Positions 27,966-40,785 are shown, counted from the stretch's first letter. The stretch is 64,000 nt of DNA from Elysia chlorotica (GCA_003991915.1 RQTK01000987.1:91027-155026); one strand, 5' to 3'. Made by a program: numbers and translations. The notes: generated by a model not told the origin, from the sequence alone.

Positions 27966-28117
27966 CCTTCCTATTATAATTTTAGAAAAAAAACTCGGAA
28001 ACTCATAAAATTGCTTTTGATAATGTACGATTACACGGAACCTTCTTATTAATATTTTAGAAAAAAAAACGTAAACTCATAATAAAAATGCTTTTGATAG
28101 TTTACGATTATACGGAA
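27966..28117. repeat. Tandem duplication, 75/77-bp unit
   Basis: Two adjacent units (27966-28040 and 28041-28117), both starting ccttc, containing attttagaaaaaaaa and cttttgata, and ending acggaa. The units differ by a few substitutions and small indels. Confidence 0.88.
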
Positions 28118-28944
28118 ACAACTGGCATGTGTTTCTTAATAGTCGAGTGGTTAGAAAGTTGGTGTCGCTAGTGTCTGAACCTCTTACATCCTGGTCGCTT
28201 ATCCAGAGCACTAGCGCCTGAGATAACGAGCGCGCTCTGCTCAGCTATGTTGGTTTCACTTGCTTCACTTATCTTACACGATAAAAACTATTTACATACG
28301 ATTTCATAGAAAGCGTTTCTTTTTATCATTGGTCAGACGTTTAGCCACGCGCATGAAATAATACACAACCATGAAAACACTACATGCAATAGCATGAAGT
28401 CATTGAAAGTTCACAATATTATGATTGTGTTCTCATAACATTTCTTCAATCTGAGAACAGTTTTCGATACTTAAAGAAAAGGAATCCTCGAGATGACAGC
28501 ATACAACATCCGATCAAAAGAGCATTCCGTGCAGACAAATCTTGTCAAGTAAAAAGTTAACAGTGAATATTTTTGAAATTAATTTTTGATAACACACCCT
28601 TTCCCCAGATTCCTCTATCCAGGTTCGAGTCATTATTTTGCTTTCTATCAACAAGTCTTCGATTTCTTCCGCCAGGCGACAGCTGAATGATCAGATCAGG
28701 AAAGTGCGTCAAGCATGGTTCAAATTTCGAATTTTCCCTGACACAGGTTAATGTAACCAATACCTTGGGCTAGGATAGTCTACATCTTAAATTACGGGCA
28801 GTCACTGACGACGCTCGCTCTTCTAATTACCCACAACTTGGCTAGATATCTGGAAACGAGACGAGTTCGTGTAACAAACAAAGAAAACATGAACTCATGA
28901 AATAATTACACTATCAAGGGATATTCGAATAACTTGTTTGTCAG

Positions 28945-29126
28945 AAAAACTGTACAATGCAGTGGCTTGGGTGTCGATGGATGACAAACCACTTGTTTTA
29001 GCACCATCAACAGATTCGAATAACGTACGACAAAAACATTCCAAATACGGTTCCAATAGCAGTTACAGTGTAGACAAAAATATCAGCAAAATTACTCTAC
29101 CTGAAAGCAAAATAGTTGTGTCAGAG
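28945..29126 (+). other. Orphan exon-like ORF, unknown product
   Basis: An open frame sits between an acceptor-like ttgtttgtcag and a donor-like GAG/GTAATT. It encodes KLYNAVAWVSMDDKPLVLAP followed by STDSNN and a Ser/Lys-rich tail ending KIVVSE. The composition is unlike the AT-rich noise around it. I do not recognise the family and found no partner exon, so this may be an exon of a gene I cannot assemble, a transposon remnant, or chance. Confidence 0.28.
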
Positions 29127-30837
29127 GTAATTTTTTAATGTTTTAACAGTGGTAAAGCATTTTGTGCAAATTAGGAAAATCGCTAATGTAAATAGTTGTT
29201 ACAGTCAAAAGTAAATATCATGCCGAAACTGCCTCTACATTCATGAGACTACATTTGTACTTTATAAATATATGAAAGAAAATTGTTGGGTTTTTTCCGC
29301 CTCCGTATTTGCCTGAAGATTTGCCAGTTAAATAGATTCTCCTCTGATAGCAAGAAAGAAACCTAAGTAGATTCTAGAGGGAGGGGTATATGTGTGTGGG
29401 TGTGCAGGTGTGGACGTATCAGGTAATAAAAAAGATCAAATTAAATATAAGCTTATTTGTGTAGCATTAAACGCGTGAGAGTAATGCTCGAAAGATGATG
29501 CAAAATGTTATTATTAAATGACTTTCATTTTGTCTAATGAGCTTTTTCCAGGACTATAGACTTGAAATGGAAAAGAATTGCACCTGAATAATTCTTTACA
29601 AAATATTCCCGTGTCTGTATCTTGGCTACATTATATTAAAAAAAACAACAAAAAAAAAACTTTTTGCTAAATCATTTCCATGCAAACGACCATCTTGAAC
29701 ATATTTATTTGATTTCAAAACCCTAGGGTTAATTGACGATTGACGTAAAAATGCACAATGCGACAGTAACGTTTATAATTATCACAATTTTGCTTTAAGC
29801 TAGTAAAAATTTTCTTATCCATGCTAAAATTTTATACATATAAATCCCCATTCGTTCAAAGTAATGCTTTCCAAAATATTTCACGCTTGTTTGTCAGACT
29901 AATTTGAAACAGTTTTTTCTTTTCGAAGATCAAAAAAATTGTAAACGGTAACAACCATTTAGCAGTTATTTATATAAGAGGCCTACCTTTGATTACAAAG
30001 TAAAAAAATAATATTGATCAATGCAACAAAAAACCTTGCCTTCCCCTGGTGTACTTCCTGAGTTATTATGTTATTATTAGAATTAGATATTATTTCTTTG
30101 CGGTTGTTTTTATTTTATTTTTAAGTTTGAGGTACTCCCCTTTTCAGTGCTTGTTTTGGAGGGAATGTGCTTTTACCAAAACTATTCGAAGCTTTAATTT
30201 TTTTTGGAATCATGAGTCATTTTAAACAAACAAAAACATATTCGTATTATTTTGTTGCAGACCTTCCATGTTGCGTTTTATGCCCTCTTACAAAAAAAAC
30301 CCATCTGTCGCATCGTCTAACATTAATTTTACTCAGTCGTCGGCGGGTGCTGTTTAATTGCTTCATGAGATAAACAAAGACTCAAGAGAAACTCATGACT
30401 TCAAAAACAACTTTCGGTAAAAAAAAAAAGCCCCATTACTTTGAAAACGTACAAAAAAAAAAAAAACAGCTTTCTTATACATATTTAATAACTTTGACGA
30501 TCTGATTCTATAGTTAGGTAGAATGATTCTGCTTGTGAGAGTATTATGCAATAGATCGAAAATAAATGTTATTTTTTAAAAACTCCCGATGAAATAAAGT
30601 TATTGGAAAAAAATATTATTTCGTTTTTTTTCCACGCCTACACCGTTGTTTAATATGTTTGAATGTCCTCACAAGTTATGTAACACATCTTAAAGAATTA
30701 TGTAATAATATCATTCTAAGATTTCGGCATGATAAATAATAATTATTGAGAGAAATGCGCTCGGGGGTATAAAATAATAGACAGTGTTAGTTACTTGTAG
30801 TTAGTGTGTATGCGTTGCTTTATTGTGTTAATGATAC
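29127..30837. other. No gene seen; AT-rich intergenic DNA
   Basis: Many A/T homopolymers; no coding signal. Confidence 0.5.
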
Positions 30838-31246
30838 TTAATTTTGAGAAAATGTATGGCCGATACATTTTTTTTATTGATTCATTATAAGGTTATTTAT
30901 AGCCCTTACATGAAATTCACACATTTCATTAAATAAAAGAAAGACATGTAGACATAATAGAATTTCGTGTTTTTGTTCGAACGTTTGTGTGATTGAAACC
31001 TGGTTTTTGTGCCTTTGCAAACTAAGTGCTATGATATTTTACTGCTGCTTAATACAGACTTAATATTTAACTTTAATTTGGGACACATTACTATTTATCA
31101 CAAGAAAGGACGCCAATAGTATAATTGTGGGAAAACATGTCGATTTCCATGATATCAGAGATCCTTTCGTCAAAATTTTTTTTGACTTTTTTGGAAATAT
31201 GCCCAAACATGTGAGTTTGAGGTAAACCGGTGTCGTGGACATTTTG

Positions 31247-31287
<41 letters not shown>
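30838..31287 (+). repeat. Duplicated 410-bp block plus (CA)20, copy 1
   Basis: Bases 30838-31247 are identical, as far as I can read them, to 31810-32219, at an exact offset of 972. The block starts ttaattttgag, carries the palindrome atgtatggccgatacat near its start and ends in a CA microsatellite (20 units here). Confidence 0.95.
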
Positions 31288-31291
<4 letters not shown>

Positions 31292-31660
31292 CATGACTGT
31301 GCAACATAATGGTTGGCAGACTGTCAGCTAGACCCAGATAAATCTTTTCTCTTTTACTTTTTAGCCGATTGAATTTAAAATCCTTCAACTTGTATTATAA
31401 AATCAATTTATGCTACCCTGATATCACATTTTATATATTAAACAGAATGAAGTTATAATGTAAAGCAATCAGGCCTGTTCATAAAGTGAACCCAGTTTAA
31501 AAAAATGGCGAGTAGGCAAGTATAAAAACGCAATTGATTTCTTTATATATTTTATGTGTACATTGTGATGTTTGTTTTCTCTATTTATTTTGTCCGTAGT
31601 TGGGTTTTTTTAAAGCTCCGATAAGAAGAGCTCTATGCCGTTTCTTGATCATTTATTTTC

Positions 31661-31685
31661 TCAGCGCTTTTGTTAAAAACAAATT
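31661..31685 (+). repeat. 25-bp direct repeat, left copy
   Basis: Begins tcagcgcttttgttaaaaac and is identical to 32250-32274. The pair encloses 564 bases, of which the last 440 are copy 2 of the duplicated block, so it looks like a target duplication or a repair junction. Confidence 0.93.
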
Positions 31686-31809
31686 CTCGGGTTGACTTTG
31701 ATAATTGTCAGAGAATTAAAATGAAATTATGTATGGGTAGTTCAACCTCAGTTAGCACAAGTGTACCTAACAAATAATGTTTTTTAACGATTTTTTTTCA
31801 GAAATTTCA

Positions 31810-32218
31810 TTAATTTTGAGAAAATGTATGGCCGATACATTTTTTTTATTGATTCATTATAAGGTTATTTATAGCCCTTACATGAAATTCACACATTTCA
31901 TTAAATAAAAGAAAGACATGTAGACATAATAGAATTTCGTGTTTTTGTTCGAACGTTTGTGTGATTGAAACCTGGTTTTTGTGCCTTTGCAAACTAAGTG
32001 CTATGATATTTTACTGCTGCTTAATACAGACTTAATATTTAACTTTAATTTGGGACACATTACTATTTATCACAAGAAAGGACGCCAATAGTATAATTGT
32101 GGGAAAACATGTCGATTTCCATGATATCAGAGATCCTTTCGTCAAAATTTTTTTTGACTTTTTTGGAAATATGCCCAAACATGTGAGTTTGAGGTAAACC
32201 GGTGTCGTGGACATTTTG

Positions 32219-32249
<31 letters not shown>
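31810..32249 (+). repeat. Duplicated 410-bp block plus (CA)15, copy 2
   Basis: Exact second copy of 30838-31247; only the CA tail differs, with 15 units. It is followed immediately by a 25-bp sequence that also occurs at 31661. Confidence 0.95.
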
Positions 32250-32250
<1 letters not shown>

Positions 32251-32274
32251 CAGCGCTTTTGTTAAAAACAAATT
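32250..32274 (+). repeat. 25-bp direct repeat, right copy
   Basis: Right-hand partner of 31661-31685, directly abutting the CA tail of copy 2. Confidence 0.93.
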
Positions 32275-32464
32275 AGAAACGAGTTACAAATTTTCTAATC
32301 CAAAAATTACGCAAAGAAGGAATGCACTTATGTATATAAAAAAAATCTAAAACCTTTGGTCGTAGAAGGGTAAGCTCTCCTCTAGCTTAACATAATGAAG
32401 ACCTACACGGCACCAAGAGCTGGCTACCCGAGACTTGGAGTTGGACATAATTATTATACACAAG

Positions 32465-32495
32465 TCTGATACCGATCCAACCCAACGGCTAAAGC
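32465..32495 (-). mobile_element. Possible SINE fragment
   Basis: ctgataccgatccaaccca resembles the family body ctgacaccgatccaacca seen at 23.06 kb. Nothing else of the SINE is clear, so this is tentative. Confidence 0.25.
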
Positions 32496-32520
32496 TGGGA
32501 TCGAGTTGCTGCGATCGAGC

Positions 32521-32640
32521 GAGCGAAAGAGAAAGAGAGAGAGAGAGAGAGAGAGCGTCAGAGAGAGAGAGAGACTGACAGACAGACAGACAGACAGGCA
32601 GGCAGACAGACAGACATGTAGAGACAGAGACAGAGATATA
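32521..32640. repeat. Compound (GA)n/(GACA)n tract
   Basis: GA units, a GCGTCA break, more GA, then (GACA)n with GGCA variants. Confidence 0.92.
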
Positions 32641-34521
32641 GAGTGGGACAAATACGGGAAAAAAGAGATTGCGAGATGGCAGTTATTTTACTGAGAAACT
32701 AAGTTAAATTAGCAAAATGTAAAGTAATTGCGGTTTCTCTTAACACATGGTTACCCTGTTGTCATTCTCACGGTGCTTGAAGATTTTGCGAAATGGTTAA
32801 TCTTGTTTCTTTTCAGCTCTTTTGTTACGTCATCATATAAACATTATTTATTGTTTTTCTATTATCTGGATAATCATTTAATTATTAAACAGCCAAGAAG
32901 TGGTCAGGTTTTGGAAATATGTGTCTTAGCTGTCTAGGTTTTCTATCATGGGTAAAATAATCTGCACTCTGCCAAAAATATACATTTAGCTTTTGGCTTT
33001 CAAAGATGCCTACAAGTACAAGAATGAGTCACATTGACAATAATTGATATTTCATTTAGCATGTTACATAAAATTTCCTGAGTTTCAACGGGGTTAAAAG
33101 TTTCTTCACATCGTTTTGTGTTGAAATTGGCAGATGTTGCCTTAAATAGTTTCCTCTATCCAATCTATAAACCTAAAAGCTCTTAGAAAACTTTGATAAT
33201 TTATGTAGAGCTAGAAACCAATTGGATTTTACTCGTTGGTGGGTACTTATACTTATTTACACGACTCTCAACTATTCCAGAACTCTGAAAGTTTTTAAAT
33301 TTGTAATTTCTTAAACAAACGTTGTAATGTAAGATCTTTATTTGCACTCCTTCAGTTTAAAATTAAACTTAAAATCTTATACAGTGATACTAACAGGCGC
33401 ATATAAAAAGTCACCCCATAAGCAGAACAAGGAGGTTAATGAAGTCTTAAAGTACCAAAGTAACATCCTCTTTTGCCAGGAAAAACTCACCAGGTACCAA
33501 ATAGTAACAATTCTACAATTCGGAGGATCAGGATTTCCAAAGTGGCAAAAAATGTTTTTTGAATGATATAAAGGAGGACATAATAATTTACAGTACCTTT
33601 GATAAAGCTTGGGCAAGTACGTAAATAGCTGGTGTATTTAATTTATTTAACACAAGTAATTCTTCACATAGTATCATAATTTGATTTTTGTTAAATACTG
33701 TAAAACACATAAAATGAGTATTATTATATCATTAAAGGACCAATAAGCTTGCATGGAATCTCTTATGTTAAAAGCACTTCAGACGTACAACAACAAATTG
33801 ACAAACAAAATGGAAAGAAAGTAGAGCAGTAGCAGCTCCTTGTTTACTTCTGGAGCTTCTAAGAGCAATTTCAACAAACGAATGATATTTCCGGAGGGCA
33901 CTTGGCTGTAAATCAAGATATATCAATATGGATTTCTTTGATGTCTACACCTTAAAATGTAGTTTAGACCTTTTAAATTCAAATGGTTAACAGTAATAGC
34001 TGGTTTTAAAATTGTCAACATAATTATGAATAGAAATATTGCTATCTATCCTTAAAGTCTTTTTATGCTTAAGAAAAATGTTGTAGCTTCTTGGCAATTT
34101 CAGAAGAAGAACAAAACAAAAACATTGGTTCAGCCAAGAGTTCCGTGCGTTATAATTTTAAGACGGAATTGAATCAATTTATTTTAATATTAGTGTTCAG
34201 GTGAATTTGTATAAAATTTCAATTTTTTACTAATAAATAGTGGTAAGCATTGTCCGACATTTTACCCAAATAATGATTTGCTGATTTAACATCATAAAGT
34301 GTCATTGTTACCAGCATGTCCGCAGTGAATGCGGCGAACATTTTCATTTGGATACGAGAACAATGAAATTTACAATTAAATGTTTTATAGCCGCCTGAGC
34401 GCTCATCTGACCTCTCAGGTTATTGCGTTTCTGTATCTTACACAGCTCATTGTTTTAGAGAGACGCTGTAAAAATAGAAACAGAAAGAGATTAAGAAAAC
34501 CGTCGAGACCTAGAGTTGTAA
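32641..34521. other. No gene seen; AT-rich intergenic DNA
   Basis: Short ORFs only, with no recognised domain or repeat. Confidence 0.5.
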
Positions 34522-34609
34522 GTACAACGTTGCAGTAGCTTACGGATCGTCGTCAGCCTTCTTGTTCTTATATTTCTACCACGAGTCGTAAGCTACAGCA
34601 ACATTGTAC
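34522..34609. repeat. 88-nt inverted repeat, miRNA-precursor-like hairpin
   Basis: Arms 34522-34544 and 34587-34609 pair over 23 bases with two mismatches (gtacaacgttgcagtagc against its partner), and part of the 42-base interior can extend the stem. The size and pairing suit a pre-miRNA, but a small palindromic transposon fits equally well. It does not match any miRNA I can recall with certainty. Confidence 0.6.
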
Positions 34610-34892
34610 GAAAAACAATCTAAAAACAGTTAAAAAAAAGGTTTAACAATATTCGCACTGAATCGATACATATCACGAAAGTTTGGCTCAACTTAATGCA
34701 GCCCACCAGAGAAACCTTTTTCCCGAATGTAATGCATTTGTACAGAAATGTTGAATTTTTAGCAACTTAATTTAATATTTATGGTTCCACAAGAAGTGAA
34801 GAAACGTGAAAAGCTGATTTCAAAGAGTTTAATTTGCTAAAAAGAAAATAACAATAATTCTCTGAAATAATTGTCTTTCTCTTTCTTTATCT

Positions 34893-35067
<175 letters not shown>

Positions 35068-36113
35068 GATCATCCCTTCTCGAATCTCAAAACATCTCAA
35101 TCACTGAACTCTAAACGATATATGAATAAGGAGAACACAAATTTAACGCTCCAGCTTTACCGTGATATAAATAATCTGAATATGTTCTTATTGAGACTTT
35201 TGCAACCTTTAAACATATTATAGTCAGGACTATCTACGCCCCCGTCTAACACCAAGTATTTGGAGAACACTTAGGCCTCCTAAAAATTAATTCTTCGTTA
35301 GGTTGCATCTTGTTTAAATTACACCGGAGATAGTCGTTGATCTGGTGTCTTTGATTTTACACTAGGAGTTCTGGGGAAAACCCGTGAGATTCAACAACTA
35401 TTCCGTTTTTCTTTTTTTATGATTACTTCACTCTCATCTAAATGATTGGTTCCAATATCTAAGGGTATTTACTACTTGAAAAGGACGACTAATACGTTTA
35501 AAAAAAATTAATTCACGTTTCTGGATGCGTGAGAGTCAGAAGATTGATAATTTAAGTTTTTATTTCTTTATTCTTGGATCTTGATAGTTGTGGTATGAAT
35601 TTCTGGTTTCAAAATATTGCAACTGACATCGCAAAGTTTAGGTCACGTCTTCTAAAAGGCGGGAAGAAGCGTATTTCTTTTTTTTACCTGAAAGGGCCAA
35701 CTTGTTTCGCAACATAAACTGCATTAATTCATAATCAGTCTACATGACATTTGCTTGCGATCTAACCTAAGAAACGAGTTGTTTGGTTACTTAGATCAAC
35801 GTTAGTAAATAAGCTATATCGTGGGCGGATGCTAACGTCAAACAATGTAGCCGATCACATTATGCCTCAGGTGAAAAGCTCGCGGTAACTTGTAATGGGA
35901 ATGAGAGGATGACTCAGGAGTTATTCACAGTGTGTTAAAAAATATTAAATGCATTTTAAGACGTTGAAACAAAATATTATTTATCATTTCTAGAACTATA
36001 GATATTTAAAGTATTTTGAAATGTGAAAATGGTTATATATAGCACGTTTTGGTGTTTAGAAGGTTGCAGCTCAAAACCTCTATTGGCGACTTGTGTCTGA
36101 TTCACCCTGGTTG
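35068..36113. other. No gene seen; AT-rich intergenic DNA
   Basis: No coding signal or repeat seen. Confidence 0.5.
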
Positions 36114-36139
36114 AACCCCCTCCTTCCCTCCCTCCCTCC

Positions 36140-36207
<68 letters not shown>
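36114..36207. repeat. Pyrimidine-rich tract: CCCT units then (TC)n
   Basis: Starts as ccctcctt/ccctcc units and becomes (TC)n with a single TTTC interruption. Confidence 0.93.
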
Positions 36208-36939
36208 GTACATACATCTTTGATATCCTCAAACTTTTTGCGAAATCTAATCCCCAATAGTTCATTGATATCTTCAAGAAAAGTAAGTATAAAATTATAC
36301 AGTATATACGAGATCTACAAAAAGCCACCTCAACCCGACAATCAGGACAGTAAAGTATTATTTCACTTATCCAAGATTACAGAATCTCATAAAAAATGCA
36401 GAATAAATATCAGAACAAGAAGATGTTTTTGTGTACATGTTTTAGATCCTATAAAAAGCTTAAAATATGATATACCTTAGCAACATTGGAATAAGAAAAA
36501 GAGAAACTGAAATTTCATGTGACCACTGGAATGCTGGACCAAAAAATTGTAGCAAGGAATATCATTAAGATAAGGAGAGACAGTGTCAATTTGCATATTG
36601 GCTTAACCCTAATTAGGAAAGAAAGGCAGCAAAAAACTGCCAGCAATGAGTGATCCAAACGTCTCGAAGACATTTTTGCTGGTGATACATGGGATGGCAA
36701 GTCCAAAAAGCGATAGGCTGGTCATATATTTTTAACAGCATTCTATGTCATTTAAATTCAGGAATCAATAAAAATAACTACCAATCACAAAACAACATAG
36801 AGAAAAGGAAGAAGGAAAGACAACAATATCACATTTAAAAATATTCTACGATAACGGCGATCTATAATGGAATCACATCGTGTGCATGTAATTGTAAGTG
36901 GTGAAATGTACATATTTTTCATATTAGAGATAACAAAGC

Positions 36940-37616
36940 CAAAACCACAAACAAGCTCATAGAAATAAAATCTCTGGTATGCCAGATAGTATCTTTTCAA
37001 AAAGCACTAGGTTGCAGACCAAAATTCGCTATTTTGACTCGAAAATCTCTAGACTCGTTAAAAAAGCTTGACACCCCCCTAAACCTCGTCAGTTTTGTTA
37101 GAAGATTTTGAGGCCAAGATCTTTCATAAACGAACTATGTAAGTCGCACCTATGACCTGGTATCAATCTATCAACTCGTTCTGTCCTCTCCTTTCGGGCT
37201 TTCTGAGCCTTTCTCTCTTTGGTTATCACACGCGTGACAATGTGCCGTTGCAATGTAGTGTCAGGTCTTGTTCTCTATCTAGCGACGTTTTAGCTTCGTT
37301 AGTAGACTATATATGCAACTTTTTGAATTATTTAACATGTAGAGCATGTTTCAGATATTGAGGGGATAAAGATAGGAGAAGATGTTGAAAAAATTCTTTT
37401 TTTTTTAAACTTATTTGAAAAATTCAGTAGATTTTTTTTTTTTAAATCACTCACAAGATCACTAGATTTGTAAAATATTCCTAGCTCTAATAAAAAAAAA
37501 ATCACTAGCGTTGGAAATGTGTAGCAACTTGTCACTTCTGCGCAAAAAAAAAAAAATTCAACGCCATGGTCGTTACCATAAATAGATTTTGTCACTAGCG
37601 CTTTAGAAGCGCTCAT
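36940..37616 (+). repeat. Dispersed repeat, copy 2 (longer)
   Basis: Partner of the 10.0-kb copy. It contains about 200 extra bases (roughly 37135-37335) not present in copy 1, either an insertion here or a deletion there. Several poly-A/T runs lie in its downstream half. Confidence 0.7.
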
Positions 37617-38460
37617 AAAAAGCTGAAGTTTTCAAATCTGCCAACAATTATTTTGTATTCAGTGTTTGAAAAGTTATAGACATTGTGAAAACCCTAAAAA
37701 GCAGTGCAATTTCATGAGCATTAAGGGGGGGGGGGGCAAAATACTGTAACTCACTTGCATTAACTGTATACATTTTGAAAGCATCAAAATTTATTGAAAT
37801 TTGTCAGAATTGATATGAAAAGACATGAACTAAAAGTAGAACGGACCTGCAAAGTAAGCGACTGAAAGCTGCTGGGGCTGTTCTCAATAAGAGAAAGCCA
37901 GGGAAAGCTGTAGCTCGGTTCCAAAATGTATAAAGCCATTTTACCTTTTATAGGCTTTGCCGTGTTTGTGCTCATGGGATTGACCCCACCTTTGCTATAG
38001 ATAATGTCGTTAGTGCTGAGTAGGCATGAGAGTAACAAGCTTTAGACAGACAGTGTTTTCGTAAAATCAGTTCTATCTATGTTAGAAAGAAGGATGCATG
38101 GAACAAGTAGTGCAGTTTTCTCCTGTCTCCGTGAGTCCAAATGGCTGTACGATTACTAAGGGAAATGCGTGTTCTCATGGTAAAACCCATGTACATCAAT
38201 ATTAAGGTACAGGGATAATTTGTATCCACATTTTGTATATCACAATGTGTTAGAGTCCGAGGTGGGACCGTCTTCCGCAGCGTACCATTTCTAAGTTTGT
38301 GTCCGTGGCATATCCGATGTATAAGGAAATGTGCATTTGTTTTTACTATCACACTTTTTGTTTGTGTTGGTGCGTTTCAAATACAAGACAATAATATAAC
38401 TATTTGATTGTTTAGTGTATATTCTATTGACCTTTGCTATCGCGTCGCCCCATCTGCCGT

Positions 38461-38611
38461 GCCTGTGTGAGCTGCCTGTTTGAACTGCCTGTGTGAGCTG
38501 CCTGTGTGAACTGCCTGTGTGAACTGCCTGTGTGAGCTGCCTGTGTGAGCTGCCTGTGTGAACTGCCTGTGTGAGCTGCCTGTGTGAGCTGCCTGTGAAC
38601 TGCCTGTGAGC
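38461..38611. repeat. 13-bp minisatellite, about 12 units
   Basis: Units of gcctgtgtgarct with an A/G alternation at one position; the last two units are shortened. Because 13 is not a multiple of three, the reverse-strand ORF shows a 13-residue cycle that is only a repeat artefact. Confidence 0.95.
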
Positions 38612-38619
38612 ATTTCGTC

Positions 38620-38704
38620 TTGTCAACCTGCCTCGTCTTCAGTCGATCAGCCCGTCGTTGGTCATCGTCAGTTTTAACGTCGTCGCCGCCCCTGGTGGCC
38701 GTAC
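38620..38704 (+). repeat. Dispersed repeat shared with 15.57 kb, possibly LTR-derived
   Basis: Second copy of the repeat described at 15570; it follows directly after the 13-bp minisatellite. No coding sequence is attached. Confidence 0.5.
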
Positions 38705-40723
38705 ATTCAACCTTTGTCTCGTCCCAATATATTTACTTGCGCTTTCGTCCTTAAGTTATACACACTCTCCATTTGTCTCATTTCAGCTGAAAATTTAGAA
38801 GAAATCTTAGCCATGCACCAAGAAGACGGAAGTTTAAAAACACGGATTTTCGGATGGAAACGAATCTGGCATTAACACTATTTTTTTTCAATGGCACAAA
38901 TTTTAAAGCGCACGCTGCACCGTAATGTTAGAATGTTTGTTATTAATTTGTGAAACCACAGGACAAAATTACGCCTGCTTTAAGAAACTCAATAGTCTGT
39001 AAATACATCTAACAGCATGCGGGTTAATTTTCCTATGACTTATAAACACGTTCAGACAAAAATTTAGAAACAGCAATCAAACGCAAAAACGAGGAAACAA
39101 ACCAAAGACTTAGTGTCCTGTAAGCGTTTTTCACAACAATAATGTATCTCTTCGTGAAAACATTCTCGATTCCTAAAGGTATAGATTCTTAGGTATATTT
39201 TCTTTAGGCCTAGAACATTTCAAATATATGAGTAATCCTTCAGCTTAGCCCATCCCACGATCCCCACGAATTGCGTTGGTTCCCCACTAGTAATATCAAT
39301 TCTTCGATCTTTCTAAATTTTTAAAAAATACACCAAAATAGTGCGCACACATATAGGACAGTTTACAATGTTGATGGTCGAGTGGGTTGAAAATGCGCTC
39401 TAAGTGCTAAAATCTGGTTACTTCATTCAATTCTTTGGCTTTGTCTTCTGTCTTTTAGTCTCAATAGACATTTAAATCCCGTTTCCGAAGCCCCGAAATC
39501 TTAAGTAAAACAAAAGGTTTCCTTGCACGCATTGCAAGGAAAAAAGGCGCGATTTTTTGTTGTTGTTTTGCAAAGTGGTCTTTTTCATCCCGCGAGAGAG
39601 GCGAATCCGGAAGTGGCCACGCTTCGAAGCCCTATTATGTATTGAAATTTTTTTTTCTAAGATTATTAATTCAATTATATTTAATTATGTGTTATCGGAT
39701 TGTTTTTAACAGTTCTGGACAAGGGTAAAATTTTGCGTGGCTCTTAAATAGTGTTTGAATATTTGAAACACAAAGAGACAACGCATTTATATATTATTAT
39801 TTTTTTTATGATTACACGAACCATGTGATTATCCGCTATTGGCAAGGCAATGGGGTGAGCTCTGTTCTGGTACTTTACAAGCTCTTGGCTGTGAGTCTTT
39901 GTGTTTTTACACACTCTAAGCTCAATCGGGGAAGTAAAGACAGCCATTTAAGAAAAGACTCCCGTTATAACTGTTTGACAGATAAAGCATAATTGTGAAC
40001 GAACAGAAAGGTAAGTTGAGTAGTTTTCTTTACATCTTACAACAAAAGAGAGAAAGGAATTATGTCTGATAACTGATTGTCAAGAATTTGCAAACAATGG
40101 AAGCGACGCCTCGTTAAGGTTACTTAAGCTTAAACATCGATTTAATTATGAGTTTTGATCTTGTTTGCTTTCGATGTCATCTTTAAATTTAATACAATTG
40201 GTGGACAAGGTGCATTCAACTTATAACTAATCATATTAAGGTTGTTCCTGGCTCAAGAGACATGCCCCCCCCCCCCCCCCCCTTCTTTTTTTTCTTTTCC
40301 ATTTTTGGTATTACACAGAATACTTTTCTTCAGGCACAAGTGTTTTTGTAATTAAGAGCCATCTTATGATGTCGTTTATGATAAATATAAATTTATATAT
40401 GCATTTGTACATTTATTTTATCGACAGTACTGGGCTAACGTGAAAAATTGTGTAATAGATGCTTGTAATATTTTGCTCGTTATTTGAATTTGAAAAAAAG
40501 TGTTGTTGTACGAATGTACCTCTATTATCAGTGTTCTTTCAAATACTGACAATATAAAGATTGATCTTTTAGACACAGATTATAGAGTCATTAAAAAAAA
40601 AATTCTAATTTCCCAGTTTTTCCTTTAAATAAGACAAAGCAGAACAAACACTTTGATTTGATTTGTTTCAGGGAATAATATTTAACTTTGAGTCGACTTT
40701 TTCTTTTTTAACTCCAATAGACC
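38705..40723. other. No gene seen; AT-rich intergenic DNA
   Basis: Contains an 18-base poly-C run (40265-40282). A decayed tRNA-like A box (ggtcgagtgggttgaaaa) near 39376 is too weak to call. Confidence 0.5.
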
Positions 40724-40750
40724 ACGTGACTATGTGTAATAATTAAGCTA
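40724..40750 (+). repeat. 27-bp direct repeat, copy 1
   Basis: acgtgactatgtg plus Y plus aataattaagcta; recurs at 41367-41393 with a single T/C difference. Confidence 0.85.
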
Positions 40751-40785
40751 ATCGAAAGTATGATTGAATTGTAAAGATTCAAAAG

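Noticed and set aside
28145-28260. tRNA-like segment (gtcgagtggttagaaag)
   Set aside because: Resembles a tRNA A box but has no credible B box or cloverleaf.
38461-38611. CRISPR-like repeat array
   Set aside because: Units are contiguous without spacers in eukaryotic DNA; it is a minisatellite.
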